This document shows positions 24,461 to 33,116 of a DNA stretch of 39,159 nt, one piece after another. The position numbers and the translations under genes were made by a program. The first letter of the stretch is position 1. Each line of letters begins with the position of its first letter. The notes under the pieces are model-generated. The model did not search any database and was not told the origin of the DNA. It was given only the letters and a program-made list of their open reading frames with translations. Origin of the DNA: an uncultured Schlesneria sp. (lineage in GTDB: Bacteria > Planctomycetota > Planctomycetia > Planctomycetales > Planctomycetaceae); contig CAIMFH010000102.1 in NCBI GenBank assembly GCA_903840265.1, forward strand, positions 1 through 39,159. The letters run 5' to 3'.

Positions 24461-24940
24461 TCAGTCGCCGCCAATCGCTGTGATCTCGTATCGCAGGATC
24501 CCTCGCGGAACAGTGACTTCGACACTGTCACCGACTTTTTTGTTCATCATTCCGGTCGCCAGCGGGCTGGTTGTCAAGATTTTCATGACATCACCGCTGT
24601 AATCCTCTTCACCGGGACCGACGAATTCGTAGTGTTCGATGGCACCATCGCTGAGGTCTTTCACGGTGACTCGCGACCCGAACGTGACAACTCCCTTGGG
24701 CAGGGTCGATTTATCAACGATATAGCAATTGGCCAACTTCGTCTTGAGCTGGTTAATCTTGGCCTGCGTCATCCCTTGCGCCTCGCGCTGGGCGTGATAC
24801 TCAGCATTCTCGCGCAGATCACCCTCGGCGCGTGCGTCGGCAATCGCCTGAGAGATCTTGGGCATTTCGACATCCTCCATATGGCGAATTTCTTCTCGGA
24901 GTTTGTCGTAGCCTTCGCGGGAAATTGGTTGATGTTCCAT
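24461..24940 (-). CDS. greA: Transcription elongation factor GreA
   Basis: This 159-residue protein rescues backtracked RNA polymerase by stimulating transcript cleavage. The N-terminal antiparallel coiled coil (about residues 1-75) carries the acidic tip [11 protein letters not shown], with Asp41 and Glu44. The C-terminal FKBP-like domain contains [13 protein letters not shown], then [20 protein letters not shown] and [12 protein letters not shown]. The frame is open 21 codons further up, but the ATG at 24940 has AGGA upstream and gives the family's normal length. It heads the greA-proA-fliM strand run. Confidence 0.95.
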   Translation of the reverse strand: MEHQPISREGYDKLREEIRHMEDVEMPKISQAIADARAEGDLRENAEYHAQREAQGMTQAKINQLKTKLANCYIVDKSTLPKGVVTFGSRVTVKDLSDGAIEHYEFVGPGEEDYSGDVMKILTTSPLATGMMNKKVGDSVEVTVPRGILRYEITAIGGD

Positions 24941-25000
24941 TTTGAGTTCCTCATCACGACCGCCGGCAACGGCGCGTATAGTCCGGCGATTTTGAACAGG

Positions 25001-25038
25001 CAAAAAACGAACACGGGCGATTTAGCTGATCGCCCGTG
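25001..25038 (-). terminator. Intrinsic terminator after the Gfo/Idh/MocA gene
   Basis: On the minus strand a 10-bp perfect stem (CACGGGCGAT and ATCGCCCGTG, plus positions 25012-25021 and 25029-25038) is followed by TTCGTTTTTTG. It ends the sugar-cluster transcript and separates it from greA. Confidence 0.9.
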
Positions 25039-25082
25039 CTCTCTAGTTGTCACAAGAAGTATAGCAAAATCAGACGAAAAAG

Positions 25083-26219
25083 CTATTCGATTTCAGCCCA
25101 ACTACCGGACTTACCGCTCTTCAGAACGGCGTCGCAGATCTTCTGAGTTTCCAGGGAATCGCGGAAGGTCGGACAGACGGGCGTTCCCTTTTCGACCCCT
25201 TCCAAGAAGTCGGCCACGTGATGCACAAAGCTATGCTCATAACCGATTTGTAATCCGGGCACCCACCAGTGACTCATGTACGGATGATCGCTGTCGGTGA
25301 CATGAATGGAGCGCCAGCCTCGCAGCGGACCTTCGTCTTTGTAATCGAACCACTGTAGACGATGCAGATCGTGCAGATCCCACTTGATCGATCCGTTTTC
25401 GCCGTTGATCTCGAACGTGTACAGGGCCTTGTGACCGCGGGCGTATCGGGTTGATTCGAAGAGCCCGAGCGATCCGTTCTTGAAGTGGCAGAGGAACGCA
25501 CACGCATCATCGATGCCAACCTTTTCGACCTTGCCGGTGAGGTTGTGCTTCCGTTCTTTCACAAACGTTTCGGTCATCGCCGTTACGTCTTTCATGCCGC
25601 CGTTCAGCCAGACCGCGGTGTCGATACAGTGAGCCAGCAAGTCGCCGGTCACACCGCTACCCGCTGCGGCCGCGTCCAGACGCCATAAGGCTGCCCCGCC
25701 CTGCGGCAGGTCGGCGGAAATCGTCCAGTCCTGCAGGAAGTTAGCTCGGTAATGGAAGATCTTGCCGAGTCGTCCTTCGTCAATCAGTTGCTTTGCGAAG
25801 GTGACGGCGGGAACTTTGCGGTAGTTGTACCAGACGGTGTTGACGACGCCGGCCTTTTCAACAGCCTGGCACATCGCTTCGCCTTCCTGGGCGTTCATCG
25901 ACAGCGGCTTTTCGCAGAGGATCATCTTGCCGTTGGCAGCCGCGGCAATCGCGATGTCGTGATGCAGATTGTTCGGGGTGCAGATATCGATCGCGTCGAT
26001 GTCCTTGCGTTCGACCAGTTTTCGCCAGTCGGTTTCGATTGACTCGTAGCCCCAGGTATCCGCGAAACCGCGAACCTTGGCTTCATCGCGAGCACAGACA
26101 GCCTTGAGAACCGGCTTGTACTCGGTGTTGAAGAAGTTCGTCACTTTGCGATACGCATTGGAGTGCGTGCGGCCCATGAAGCCGTAGCCGACCATGCCGA
26201 TATTGAGTGGTTTGCTCAT
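25083..26219 (-). CDS. Gfo/Idh/MocA-family oxidoreductase
   Basis: This 378-residue NAD(P)-dependent dehydrogenase of the sugar/inositol type has the Rossmann motif [17 protein letters not shown] at the start, then [15 protein letters not shown] and the catalytic-lysine motif CEKPLSM (Lys104). The C-terminal substrate domain includes [17 protein letters not shown] and a W-rich segment before a histidine-containing [15 protein letters not shown] helix. Family members oxidise sugars, inositols or amino sugars; the substrate here is unknown. It is the last gene of a three-gene minus-strand cluster with a xylose-isomerase-like protein (83 bases upstream) and a cupin protein, and it is followed by a strong terminator. 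The motifs are complete, so it should be active. Confidence 0.92.
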   Translation of the reverse strand: MSKPLNIGMVGYGFMGRTHSNAYRKVTNFFNTEYKPVLKAVCARDEAKVRGFADTWGYESIETDWRKLVERKDIDAIDICTPNNLHHDIAIAAAANGKMILCEKPLSMNAQEGEAMCQAVEKAGVVNTVWYNYRKVPAVTFAKQLIDEGRLGKIFHYRANFLQDWTISADLPQGGAALWRLDAAAAGSGVTGDLLAHCIDTAVWLNGGMKDVTAMTETFVKERKHNLTGKVEKVGIDDACAFLCHFKNGSLGLFESTRYARGHKALYTFEINGENGSIKWDLHDLHRLQWFDYKDEGPLRGWRSIHVTDSDHPYMSHWWVPGLQIGYEHSFVHHVADFLEGVEKGTPVCPTFRDSLETQKICDAVLKSGKSGSWAEIE

Positions 26220-26302
26220 TGATAGTCCTCAGTGTCAAAAACAGATTTCTCGGTGAAATTCAAAGCAGGTCGTCAGCTTGCCGGATGAGAAAGACAAACA
26301 AA

Positions 26303-27328
26303 TCAATTCCAACCGTGGGCGTCGCGAACCTTGATCATGGCACCCAGGATCGTGTTCCAAGTCTTGGAGTCTTCCAAGGTCGCATTCGAGAACATGCAAC
26401 CGTCCCAGCAGATGTGACGGATGCCGCGATCGGCGGCACCCTTCAACCAGTAACCCGCCGACTTGGTGATGTCCAGCTTGCCCTTGGGATCGTCCGCCAG
26501 ACAGTGGCGGCCCGTCTTGTCGTGCGTACCTGATCCGTGAACGGTTCCATCGTTCTGAGCGACGTGGAAATCGATCGTCCAAGGGCGCAACGCGTCGGTC
26601 ATTTTGGTGTAAGCGGCTTCAAATTCTGCTTGAGAATAGCCATCTTTCAGCAAAGCATGCTCAGGAGCGTTGTAGCCCATCAGATAGAGGTACGTGTGAG
26701 CCAAGTCCGCCTGGAACCCGACTGTGCCTGGCATGTCGACCTGCTCGAGCAGATCAACCATGTTTTTCCAGGAGTGCATGCCGGCCCAGCAGATTTCGCC
26801 CTCGGCTGCCAATCGCTCGCCGTTCCCTGCTGCGACGATTGCCGCTTCACGGAAAGTGGCGGCGATCTTCTTGGTATTTCCAGCGGGATCGCTCGTCCAG
26901 TGGCCAGGGCCTTCGGCGGCATCGATGCGAATCACGCCGTACTTGCGGACACCGTGGCTGTTCAGGATCTTCGCGATCCGGCAAGCCTTCTTCACGGCGA
27001 GTACAAACTTCGCTCGCTGCTCGGGCGTTCCCATCGAGCTGTCGCCAACCGTTCCCGGCCAGACGGGGGCGACCACCGAGCCGACAGCCAAGCCTTTGCC
27101 GGCGATCTTGTCGGCAATTCGTTTGACGTCATCGTCACTGAGATCAATTTCGATGTGGGGAGCGAAGAGAAACAGATCCACTCCGTCAAACTTCTGGCCA
27201 TTCACACTAGCAGCGGTCGTCAGTTCGAGCATTCGATCGAGCGCGATGAATGGTTCTGCTCCTGGAGATCCCTTGCCGACCAGGCCGGGCCACATGGCGT
27301 TATGAAGCTTTGGATATGCGTTCGACAT
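26303..27328 (-). CDS. Xylose-isomerase-like TIM-barrel protein
   Basis: This 341-residue protein is of the sugar phosphate isomerase/epimerase (AP2Ec-like TIM barrel) superfamily. Recognisable strands include [68 protein letters not shown] and [11 protein letters not shown]. The Glu, Asp and His residues in the last four are candidate metal ligands. The upstream frame is open 20 codons, but the ATG at 27328 has GGGGA nine bases before it and gives a sensible N-terminus ([20 protein letters not shown]). In related pairs such enzymes act with a Gfo/Idh oxidoreductase on inositols or keto sugars, which fits the neighbour; the actual reaction is not known. Confidence 0.9.
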   Translation of the reverse strand: MSNAYPKLHNAMWPGLVGKGSPGAEPFIALDRMLELTTAASVNGQKFDGVDLFLFAPHIEIDLSDDDVKRIADKIAGKGLAVGSVVAPVWPGTVGDSSMGTPEQRAKFVLAVKKACRIAKILNSHGVRKYGVIRIDAAEGPGHWTSDPAGNTKKIAATFREAAIVAAGNGERLAAEGEICWAGMHSWKNMVDLLEQVDMPGTVGFQADLAHTYLYLMGYNAPEHALLKDGYSQAEFEAAYTKMTDALRPWTIDFHVAQNDGTVHGSGTHDKTGRHCLADDPKGKLDITKSAGYWLKGAADRGIRHICWDGCMFSNATLEDSKTWNTILGAMIKVRDAHGWN

Positions 27329-27382
27329 GTTGAGATCCCCAGATGAAAACTCGGAGCCGATGAGATTTGTCGCGAGCACAAG

Positions 27383-27419
27383 TCGCAAAACCCTGAATCA
27401 GCGCATGGCTGATTCAGGG
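27383..27419 (-). terminator. Intrinsic terminator after the cupin gene
   Basis: A 12-bp perfect stem (CCCTGAATCAGC at 27391-27402 with GCTGATTCAGGG at 27408-27419) is followed on the minus strand by TTTTGCGAC. It lies between the cupin gene and the TIM-barrel gene, so it may limit read-through within the cluster. Confidence 0.8.
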
Positions 27420-27441
27420 TCGCGACGAAACGTAAATTGTC

Positions 27442-28710
27442 TTACTTCTTCTTTTTCTTAGCAGGTGCTGCAGCCACGGCGTACTTCTTGTGATCGCCGA
27501 TGTTTGGCATTTCGGCATCGGGGAATGCGTCGGGGCCAAAGTAACGCAGTCCGACCAGTGGTTCGGTGCCAGTGTTCTCGACTTCGACCCCTTCGGCCGC
27601 TGCCTTCTGGCTGATGAAGACTTCGTCCTCGGTCATCGCTCCGAAGCGAATCATGACCGGCGACTGCAACTTCATGTTGCCGATGCGACCGCTGCCCTGA
27701 GTCGTAATCCAGCCTGAAGCTGCGTTATCCTTGATCACGCATTTCGCACCAGGCATGACAGTAAGTTCTTTTGCTGAAAAGAGTTGCTTCCCGCCAAACC
27801 GACCGTAGACGATCCAGCGATCCTGATAACCCTGAGCTGACGTTTCACCGATGTTGATCGGCTCGACGTAGTTGTTGTCCTTGAAGTTCGGATCGATGTT
27901 CTTTTCCCAATCCAAGGCATCAACGAGGTATTCCAGGTCGTCGTGCTTCTTCTCGGGGAAGTCCTTGGTCAAGAGGGCTCGCGGTACGGCGCGGCCTTCG
28001 ACCATGGACTGATACATGCCGAACACGTCGGAACCCCATTGAGGTTCGTAGGTGACCAGGCTTCCCGGAGCGTGCAACACGCAAGGAGGAATCAGCCAGC
28101 CGGTTCCGGGCTTGAGGCGATAGGCCTTCGACAGATCGAGGATCCCGTTATCGCCGTCGTTCCAGCGAGCGAGCGCGTCGATGACGTTCTGCTTGGTTGT
28201 GCCGGGCTCAAATCCCATGAATGTATAAGGGAAATTGTTGCCGATCTGGTTCATCTGTGGTGGGAAGTAGTAGGACTCGGGCTTCCCTTCTTGGCCGACC
28301 AACTTGGCTTGCTTGTCGTTCTGGTGCATGTGATGCGGAATCGGGCCCATGTTGTCGAAGAACTTCGAGTAAACAGGCCATTTCTTGTACTTCTTCCAGA
28401 TTGAACCACCGACGATATCGGCACCCAATTCTTCGACAGCATCCTTCAGCGTGAATCGTTCCTTGCCGAAGACAACATAGCTGAGCCCTTCGTCAGCGGC
28501 TCGGTTGTCGTTCATCGCAAAGGTCGTCGAACCAAACCAGCGTTCATCGATCCCGCCGCGGTGAGTTCCCAAGGCGTAGTAATCGGCGGGGTGCAGCTTC
28601 AAACGCTTCCCTGGTTGCAGGAACGAACGAGGAACCCACGTCGGTGCAAGTCGCAGAAGACCGTTTCCAGCGGTCAGAGCATCGGCTGCCAGCTTCGCCA
28701 CGTTCGCCAT
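27442..28710 (-). CDS. Cupin protein related to mannose-6-phosphate isomerase
   Basis: This 422-residue protein has cupin features reminiscent of type I phosphomannose isomerase: a metal-site-like IPHHMHQND (about residues 123-131), YYFPPQMNQIGNNFPYTFMG, YRLKPGTGWLIPPCVLHAPG with a second histidine, and a C-terminal barrel with KELTVMPGAKCVIKDNAA and SPVMIRFGAMTEDEVFI. A Lys-rich tail (PAKKKKK) ends the protein. The start ATG is clear in the frame but lacks a strong ribosome site. It is the first gene of the sugar-type cluster. The enzymatic role (isomerase or a non-enzymatic sugar binder) is inferred from fold only. Confidence 0.85.
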   Translation of the reverse strand: MANVAKLAADALTAGNGLLRLAPTWVPRSFLQPGKRLKLHPADYYALGTHRGGIDERWFGSTTFAMNDNRAADEGLSYVVFGKERFTLKDAVEELGADIVGGSIWKKYKKWPVYSKFFDNMGPIPHHMHQNDKQAKLVGQEGKPESYYFPPQMNQIGNNFPYTFMGFEPGTTKQNVIDALARWNDGDNGILDLSKAYRLKPGTGWLIPPCVLHAPGSLVTYEPQWGSDVFGMYQSMVEGRAVPRALLTKDFPEKKHDDLEYLVDALDWEKNIDPNFKDNNYVEPINIGETSAQGYQDRWIVYGRFGGKQLFSAKELTVMPGAKCVIKDNAASGWITTQGSGRIGNMKLQSPVMIRFGAMTEDEVFISQKAAAEGVEVENTGTEPLVGLRYFGPDAFPDAEMPNIGDHKKYAVAAAPAKKKKK

Positions 28711-29085
28711 AATGTCTGGAATCTCAAAGGTGCGGATGCAGAAAGTCTTGATTGATCAATGTGTTCGGATCGCTCGGGCAGAACCGAAGTCGCCGCCGAA
28801 GTGAGCCAGTATTCTGATGTTTGGAGTGCGAAATGCAATCCACGCGAAAAGAGGGTGTCACGGACCAAAGCCCCATTCTGTTGGCTGAGTGGCTCAGATT
28901 TCGCAATCGTCATAAACCGACTGCACGGCGAGCCGCGGCGAACCCGGGTCGGGCGGGGATTGTCCCTGCCGTCTGTCTCGCTCCAAAACTGAATCCCTGC
29001 GGAACTTCGACCTTGTTTGAGCCGAGTTCACCCGCAAGAATGCCCAAGCGACTATTTGCGAGAACTTGAAAGGCTTCGCCCACTT
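28711..29085. other. Divergent promoter region, 375 bases
   Basis: It lies between the sugar cluster (minus) and argC (plus), so it must hold two promoters. No convincing consensus or operator palindrome was seen. The open frames inside do not look like proteins. Confidence 0.5.
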
Positions 29086-30108
29086 ATGGTTACCGTCGGA
29101 ATTCTGGGAGCGACCGGCTATACCGCGCTCGAACTACTGAAGATTCTGGTGAATCACCCTGAAGCCAAGGTCACCGCCGTGACCTCACGCCAGGAAGGTT
29201 CGCCCCCGATCTCGTCGGTGCATCCCAGTTTGACCGGGCGACTCGATATTCGCTGTGAAGACCTAAAGCCAACTCAAGTCGCCGAACGAGCGGAGTACGT
29301 CTTCTGCGCCCTGCCCCATGCGGCCAGCATGGCGGTCGTCCCCGAATACCTCGCGGCAGGATGTAAGGTGATCGACCTGAGTGCCGATTACCGACTGACC
29401 GATCCGGCGGTGTATGCGCAGTGGTATGGCCACGTCCACACGGATCCGACGCGACTGGGATCGACTCCTTACGGCCTGCCAGAACTGTACGCCGACAAGA
29501 TCAAGACTGCCGATCTCGTCGCGAATCCTGGTTGCTACACCAGTGCCTCGATCCTGGGCCTGGCCCCTGCCCTTTGTGGCGGATTCGTCGAACCGACCGG
29601 AATCATTATCGATGCCAAGAGCGGTGTGAGTGGTGCCGGACGAACTCCCAAGCAGAACATCCTCTACGCCGAATGCAACGAGAGCTTTTCGGCTTATGGC
29701 GTGGGAACGCATCGCCACATGCCGGAAATCGAGCAGGTTCTATCGCAGACATCGTCTCAGTCCGTCGAAGTAATCTTCCAACCACATCTGGTCCCCATGG
29801 ATCGAGGTATTCTGGCCACGATCTATGCCACGCCGAAGAAACCGGCCACGCAAGCCGAGCTGCTCGCCGAGTACCGTCGGTTCTACGAAGGCAAGCCGTT
29901 CATCCGAGTCGTTGATCATCTGCCCGCGACAAAGGACAGTTCCTACACGAACTTCTGCGACATCACAGTGAGAATCGTGAAAGGAAAGGTGCTGATTATC
30001 TCGTGCCTCGATAACCTGATTAAGGGAGCCTCGGGAGTCGCGATTCAGAATCTGAACCTGATGGCTGGATTACCCGAGACGATGGGCTTGCTCCCTTGCG
30101 GACGATAA
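29086..30108 (+). CDS. argC: N-acetyl-gamma-glutamyl-phosphate reductase
   Basis: This 340-residue enzyme reduces N-acetylglutamyl 5-phosphate to the semialdehyde with NADPH in arginine synthesis. The Rossmann motif [18 protein letters not shown] is at the start; the catalytic Cys150 lies in [34 protein letters not shown] and [17 protein letters not shown] are family blocks, and the C-terminal [20 protein letters not shown] is intact. The frame continues 23 codons upstream, but the ATG at 29086 gives the standard N-terminus. Only 12 bases separate its stop from the Uma2 gene, and argJ follows that, so all three probably share a transcript. Confidence 0.96.
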   Translation: MVTVGILGATGYTALELLKILVNHPEAKVTAVTSRQEGSPPISSVHPSLTGRLDIRCEDLKPTQVAERAEYVFCALPHAASMAVVPEYLAAGCKVIDLSADYRLTDPAVYAQWYGHVHTDPTRLGSTPYGLPELYADKIKTADLVANPGCYTSASILGLAPALCGGFVEPTGIIIDAKSGVSGAGRTPKQNILYAECNESFSAYGVGTHRHMPEIEQVLSQTSSQSVEVIFQPHLVPMDRGILATIYATPKKPATQAELLAEYRRFYEGKPFIRVVDHLPATKDSSYTNFCDITVRIVKGKVLIISCLDNLIKGASGVAIQNLNLMAGLPETMGLLPCGR

Positions 30109-30120
30109 TTGGAGCATCGT

Positions 30121-30678
30121 ATGGCGACTGTTCTGGACACGACATTACTAACTGCGGACGAATTCCTGCACCTGCCAGACGGTGGTGCAGCAACGGAACT
30201 CGTGCGCGGAAGGATCGTCGAAATGAACCGACCGTATACGTCGCATGGCTATTTCATGATGCGGATCGCCTTCGTCTTGCAGCAGTATCTGCAAGAACAC
30301 GATATTGGCCGAGTTGGCGGTGGCGATGCTGGCGTCGTCACAGAGCGTGACCCTGATTCAGTCCGTGGCCCCGATGTCGCGTTTTACAGTTATGAGCGAA
30401 TCCCGCGCGGTCCATTGCCCAATGGATACTGGCCTGATTCGCCTGAATTAGTGGTGGAAGTCAAATCATCTGACGATCGCTGGAAGGATATCTTTGCCAA
30501 AGCAGCAGAGTATCTTTCGGCTGGCGTACTCACTGTGGTGGTCGCCGACCCGTTAACACAACGAGTTCATTTATTTTCCGCCGATCGGGAAGCAACCAGC
30601 CTGAACGGTGATGAAGAGCTTTCGTTTCCCGATATTCTGCCGGGATTCTCGATCTCCGTGAAACGGTTATTTGAGTGA
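30121..30678 (+). CDS. Uma2-family (DUF820) protein
   Basis: This 185-residue protein of the Uma2/DUF820 family is related to PD-(D/E)XK nucleases. The family order is visible: TADEFLHLPDGG, TELVRGRIVEMNRP, then GDAGVVTERDPDSVRGPDVAFYS with the candidate catalytic Asp, and PELVVEVKSSDDRW with the Glu and Lys. The ending PDILPGFSISVKRLFE is typical. GGAG 8 bases before the ATG fixes the start. The family is widespread and expanded in cyanobacteria and planctomycetes, often next to unrelated genes. Its biological role is unsettled. Here it sits between argC and argJ in one orientation. Confidence 0.9.
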   Translation: MATVLDTTLLTADEFLHLPDGGAATELVRGRIVEMNRPYTSHGYFMMRIAFVLQQYLQEHDIGRVGGGDAGVVTERDPDSVRGPDVAFYSYERIPRGPLPNGYWPDSPELVVEVKSSDDRWKDIFAKAAEYLSAGVLTVVVADPLTQRVHLFSADREATSLNGDEELSFPDILPGFSISVKRLFE

Positions 30679-30732
30679 TTCGAATTTTGGATCGCTCTTG
30701 ATCAAACAAACTATCTGAAAGTCTCACGCTCA

Positions 30733-31932
30733 ATGACGGATCTGCTTCCTCTTCCCCAAGGTTTTTCCGCCGTCGGCATTCACTGTGGCGTAAAGCCGGA
30801 CACTCAAAAGCTTGACTTGGCGCTGTATGTCTCGGACCGCGCCTGTGCTTCAGCCGGTGTCTTCACGACGAACTTGGTCTGCGGCGCTCCCGTGAAAGTG
30901 TCGAGGGAGCGATTGCCTCGATCGACGGCTCGGGCGGTGGTCGTGAATTCGGGCAATTCGAATGCGGCGACTGGTGAACGCGGGATTGTGGATGCCAAGA
31001 CGATGACGGGATTGCTGGCCAAGCAGATTGGGGCCGCTGCCGAAGATGTGCTGGTATGCTCGACGGGTGTCATCGGCCGATTTCTGCCGATGGAGAAGTT
31101 CGAAACCGGTATCCCTGCCGCGGCCAAGCAATTGTCCTCATCGCCCGAATCATTCCACAACGCGGCACGAGCGATGATGACGACCGATACCTTCCCAAAG
31201 CAGGCGACCGCCACTCTGACATTGGGCGGGAAAATCGCTCGGATCAGCGGGGTCTGCAAAGGGGCGGCGATGATCGCCCCCAATATGGCCACGATGTTGT
31301 GCGTGATCATGACCGACGCGGCGATCACACCCGAACTGGCTGCCAGCGGACTGACGCATGCCGTCGCGGACTCATTCAACTGTATCAGTGTCGACGGCCA
31401 CGAGAGCACCAGCGACTCCGTCATTCTGTTGGCGAACGGCGCATCTGGCGTCGGACCGACGAATGATGCCGAACGAACCGCATTTCAAAAGGCGCTCGAT
31501 GAAGTCGCAATGAAACTGGCAACGGACATTATTCGCGATGCCGAGGGGGCGCATCACTTCGTCGAACTGAACGTCACCGGTTGCCGCAATCGTGATGAAG
31601 CATTTCGCATTGCGAAGGCCATCGCCGACAGCCCGCTTGTAAAAACCGCGATCTGTGGAGCCGACCCCAACTGGGGCCGCATCGTCTCGGCCGCTGGCTA
31701 TGCCGGCGTCCCTCTGAAAGAAGAGGACATGTCGCTGGTCGTCAATGACTTCCTGCTCTATCAAGATGGAGCACCGGTCGCGTTCGACCCGAAAGAAGTT
31801 TCCAGCAGCTTGCGAGACAACCGGAACGTGACGATCAACCTGACGCTGAAGCATGGATCAGGTGCGGTGCGGTTCTGGACTTGCGATCTGACGAAGGAAT
31901 ATGTCGAGTTGAATGCGGACTACACGACTTGA
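30733..31932 (+). CDS. argJ: Glutamate N-acetyltransferase (ArgJ)
   Basis: This 399-residue enzyme moves the acetyl group from N-acetylornithine to glutamate, recycling it in the cyclic arginine pathway; bifunctional members also use acetyl-CoA. The precursor cleaves itself before the threonine in the MATML motif, here Thr187 in GAAMIAPNMATMLC, giving two chains. Other family blocks are VVVNSGNSNAATGERG, CSTGVIGRFLPM, SFNCISVDGHESTSDSV, DAEGAHHFVELNVTG and CGADPNWGRIVSAAGYAG. The length is normal. It follows the Uma2 gene by 54 bases and is followed after 18 bases by a small acidic ORF. Confidence 0.96.
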   Translation: MTDLLPLPQGFSAVGIHCGVKPDTQKLDLALYVSDRACASAGVFTTNLVCGAPVKVSRERLPRSTARAVVVNSGNSNAATGERGIVDAKTMTGLLAKQIGAAAEDVLVCSTGVIGRFLPMEKFETGIPAAAKQLSSSPESFHNAARAMMTTDTFPKQATATLTLGGKIARISGVCKGAAMIAPNMATMLCVIMTDAAITPELAASGLTHAVADSFNCISVDGHESTSDSVILLANGASGVGPTNDAERTAFQKALDEVAMKLATDIIRDAEGAHHFVELNVTGCRNRDEAFRIAKAIADSPLVKTAICGADPNWGRIVSAAGYAGVPLKEEDMSLVVNDFLLYQDGAPVAFDPKEVSSSLRDNRNVTINLTLKHGSGAVRFWTCDLTKEYVELNADYTT

Positions 31933-31950
31933 ACGGGAGATACCACCCGA

Positions 31951-32142
31951 ATGCCAGACTCCGCTCAACATTCGCCTGCCGATGATTCAAAACCAGCAGA
32001 CGATTCCGAAGAGGACGAGTTCCTCGCGGAGCTTGAGCGGCGATCTGGCGACCGGGATGGAGCAATCACTTGGGAGCAATTTCGCGCACAACTCTTTAGC
32101 GACGACGAACCGGCATCAAATGATCCGATGCCGCCTAGTTAA
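31951..32142 (+). CDS. Small acidic protein of unknown function
   Basis: This 63-residue ORF begins 18 bases after argJ, with GGGAGAT about 13 bases before the ATG. The sequence is acidic and hydrophilic, with one predicted helical stretch (EEDEFLAELERRSG, then GAITWEQFRAQLF) flanked by disordered Asp/Ser/Pro regions. The helical stretch has some likeness to short antitoxin-type or addiction-module proteins, but no toxin gene is next to it, and I do not assign that role. Position in the arg transcript and coding-like composition support a real gene; size keeps the call tentative. Confidence 0.55.
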   Translation: MPDSAQHSPADDSKPADDSEEDEFLAELERRSGDRDGAITWEQFRAQLFSDDEPASNDPMPPS

Positions 32143-32151
32143 CTCTGGACC

Positions 32152-32706
32152 TCACTTAGTGGCGACTTCGATCGCATCAATCCCGCCGTTCTTCTTGAGT
32201 TCGGTGCTGTACTTCAACGTCACCTTCAGCGCGGTGTTCATGCCTTGAATAGAGGCCGTGGGAGTCGAGCAGTACCCTGAACCTGGCTCGGTGACGACGA
32301 TCTTCTTGATCTTGCCGCCTTCGACAATGGCATGAGCCTTGGCGGATGTGGTCGGCCAGAGTTCGCCATTTTGAGGTCGGAAGCGATAGTAGTTCGAGAC
32401 TTCGTCGAGTCGATCGTTGGTGATTCCGTGCGGCTTGAGAACCTTCATCAAAGCCTCTTTGTTGCGACGCGCCTCCTCACCGGATGGGCCTCGGCCCTTG
32501 GCCGGCGTCACCCCACTAAATGCCTCTCGGAAGACTTCGGGCTTCACACCGAGAGCCGCAGCAATCAAGTTCACTGGTCGGCCAAAGTCACCGCGACCAA
32601 TGTCATGGCCACCTGAAAAGGTAACGGGGACTTGTGTATCCTCAGCAAAAGCGGCACCAGTTGCCATGAGAACCAAAGCGAGGCCTCCCAGGATTGTCGA
32701 CTTCAT
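32152..32706 (-). CDS. Secreted planctomycete protein of unknown function
   Basis: This 184-residue protein starts with MKSTILGGLALVLMATGAAF and a likely cleavage after FA. AAAGGG six bases before the ATG fixes the start, although the frame continues 18 codons upstream. The mature part holds blocks I recognise from planctomycete genomes: SGGHDIGRGDFGRPVNLIAA, LGVKPEVFREAFSGVTPAKG, RRNKEALMKVLKPHGIT, DRLDEVSNYYRFRP and KIKKIVVTEPGSGYCSTPTA. The last resembles a beta-hairpin motif with a single Cys. No function is known to me. It is convergent with the arg cluster, with only 9 bases between the stop codons. Confidence 0.82.
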   Translation of the reverse strand: MKSTILGGLALVLMATGAAFAEDTQVPVTFSGGHDIGRGDFGRPVNLIAAALGVKPEVFREAFSGVTPAKGRGPSGEEARRNKEALMKVLKPHGITNDRLDEVSNYYRFRPQNGELWPTTSAKAHAIVEGGKIKKIVVTEPGSGYCSTPTASIQGMNTALKVTLKYSTELKKNGGIDAIEVATK

Positions 32707-33116
32707 GTTTGCCCTTTCGTGTTCGCTTGAAGCGATGTCGGTGTACCTGGGATTGAACACACCGGCCGCCGAAAGGTATCGCGATTCTGTGCAGGATTTC
32801 GTGTTTCAGCGACCGGTCGCGGTCAGAGACATTTGCGTGATGAAATCTGCGAAGTCCTATCAGGCAAGACATAGCACAATTCCTTCGAGGCTGGCAGCCG
32901 AGGCGATCGTCTTCATGGTCAGCTTCTCAAATCAATTCGAAAAATGGGAACACGAATATCGCTGGGCCACCCGGTGACATCAGCAAACTCTTTCATGATA
33001 TTTGTATGCTGAACGGAGCATCGATCACGGTTATCGTCGAAAAGACGTTCCCGATTCCAAAGCTCTGATGCGAATTCACCTTCCGATCCTATCCAGTTTG
33101 CCTTCGCCCATCTAAA
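32707..33116. other. Divergent promoter region, 410 bases
   Basis: It lies between the secreted protein (minus) and the PutA-type gene (plus). No gene, repeat or clear promoter motif was recognised; a minus-strand frame crossing it is an antisense shadow of the downstream gene. Confidence 0.5.

Noticed and set aside
31951-32142. Antitoxin of a toxin-antitoxin pair
   Set aside because: No toxin gene adjacent; kept only as a small protein of unknown function.
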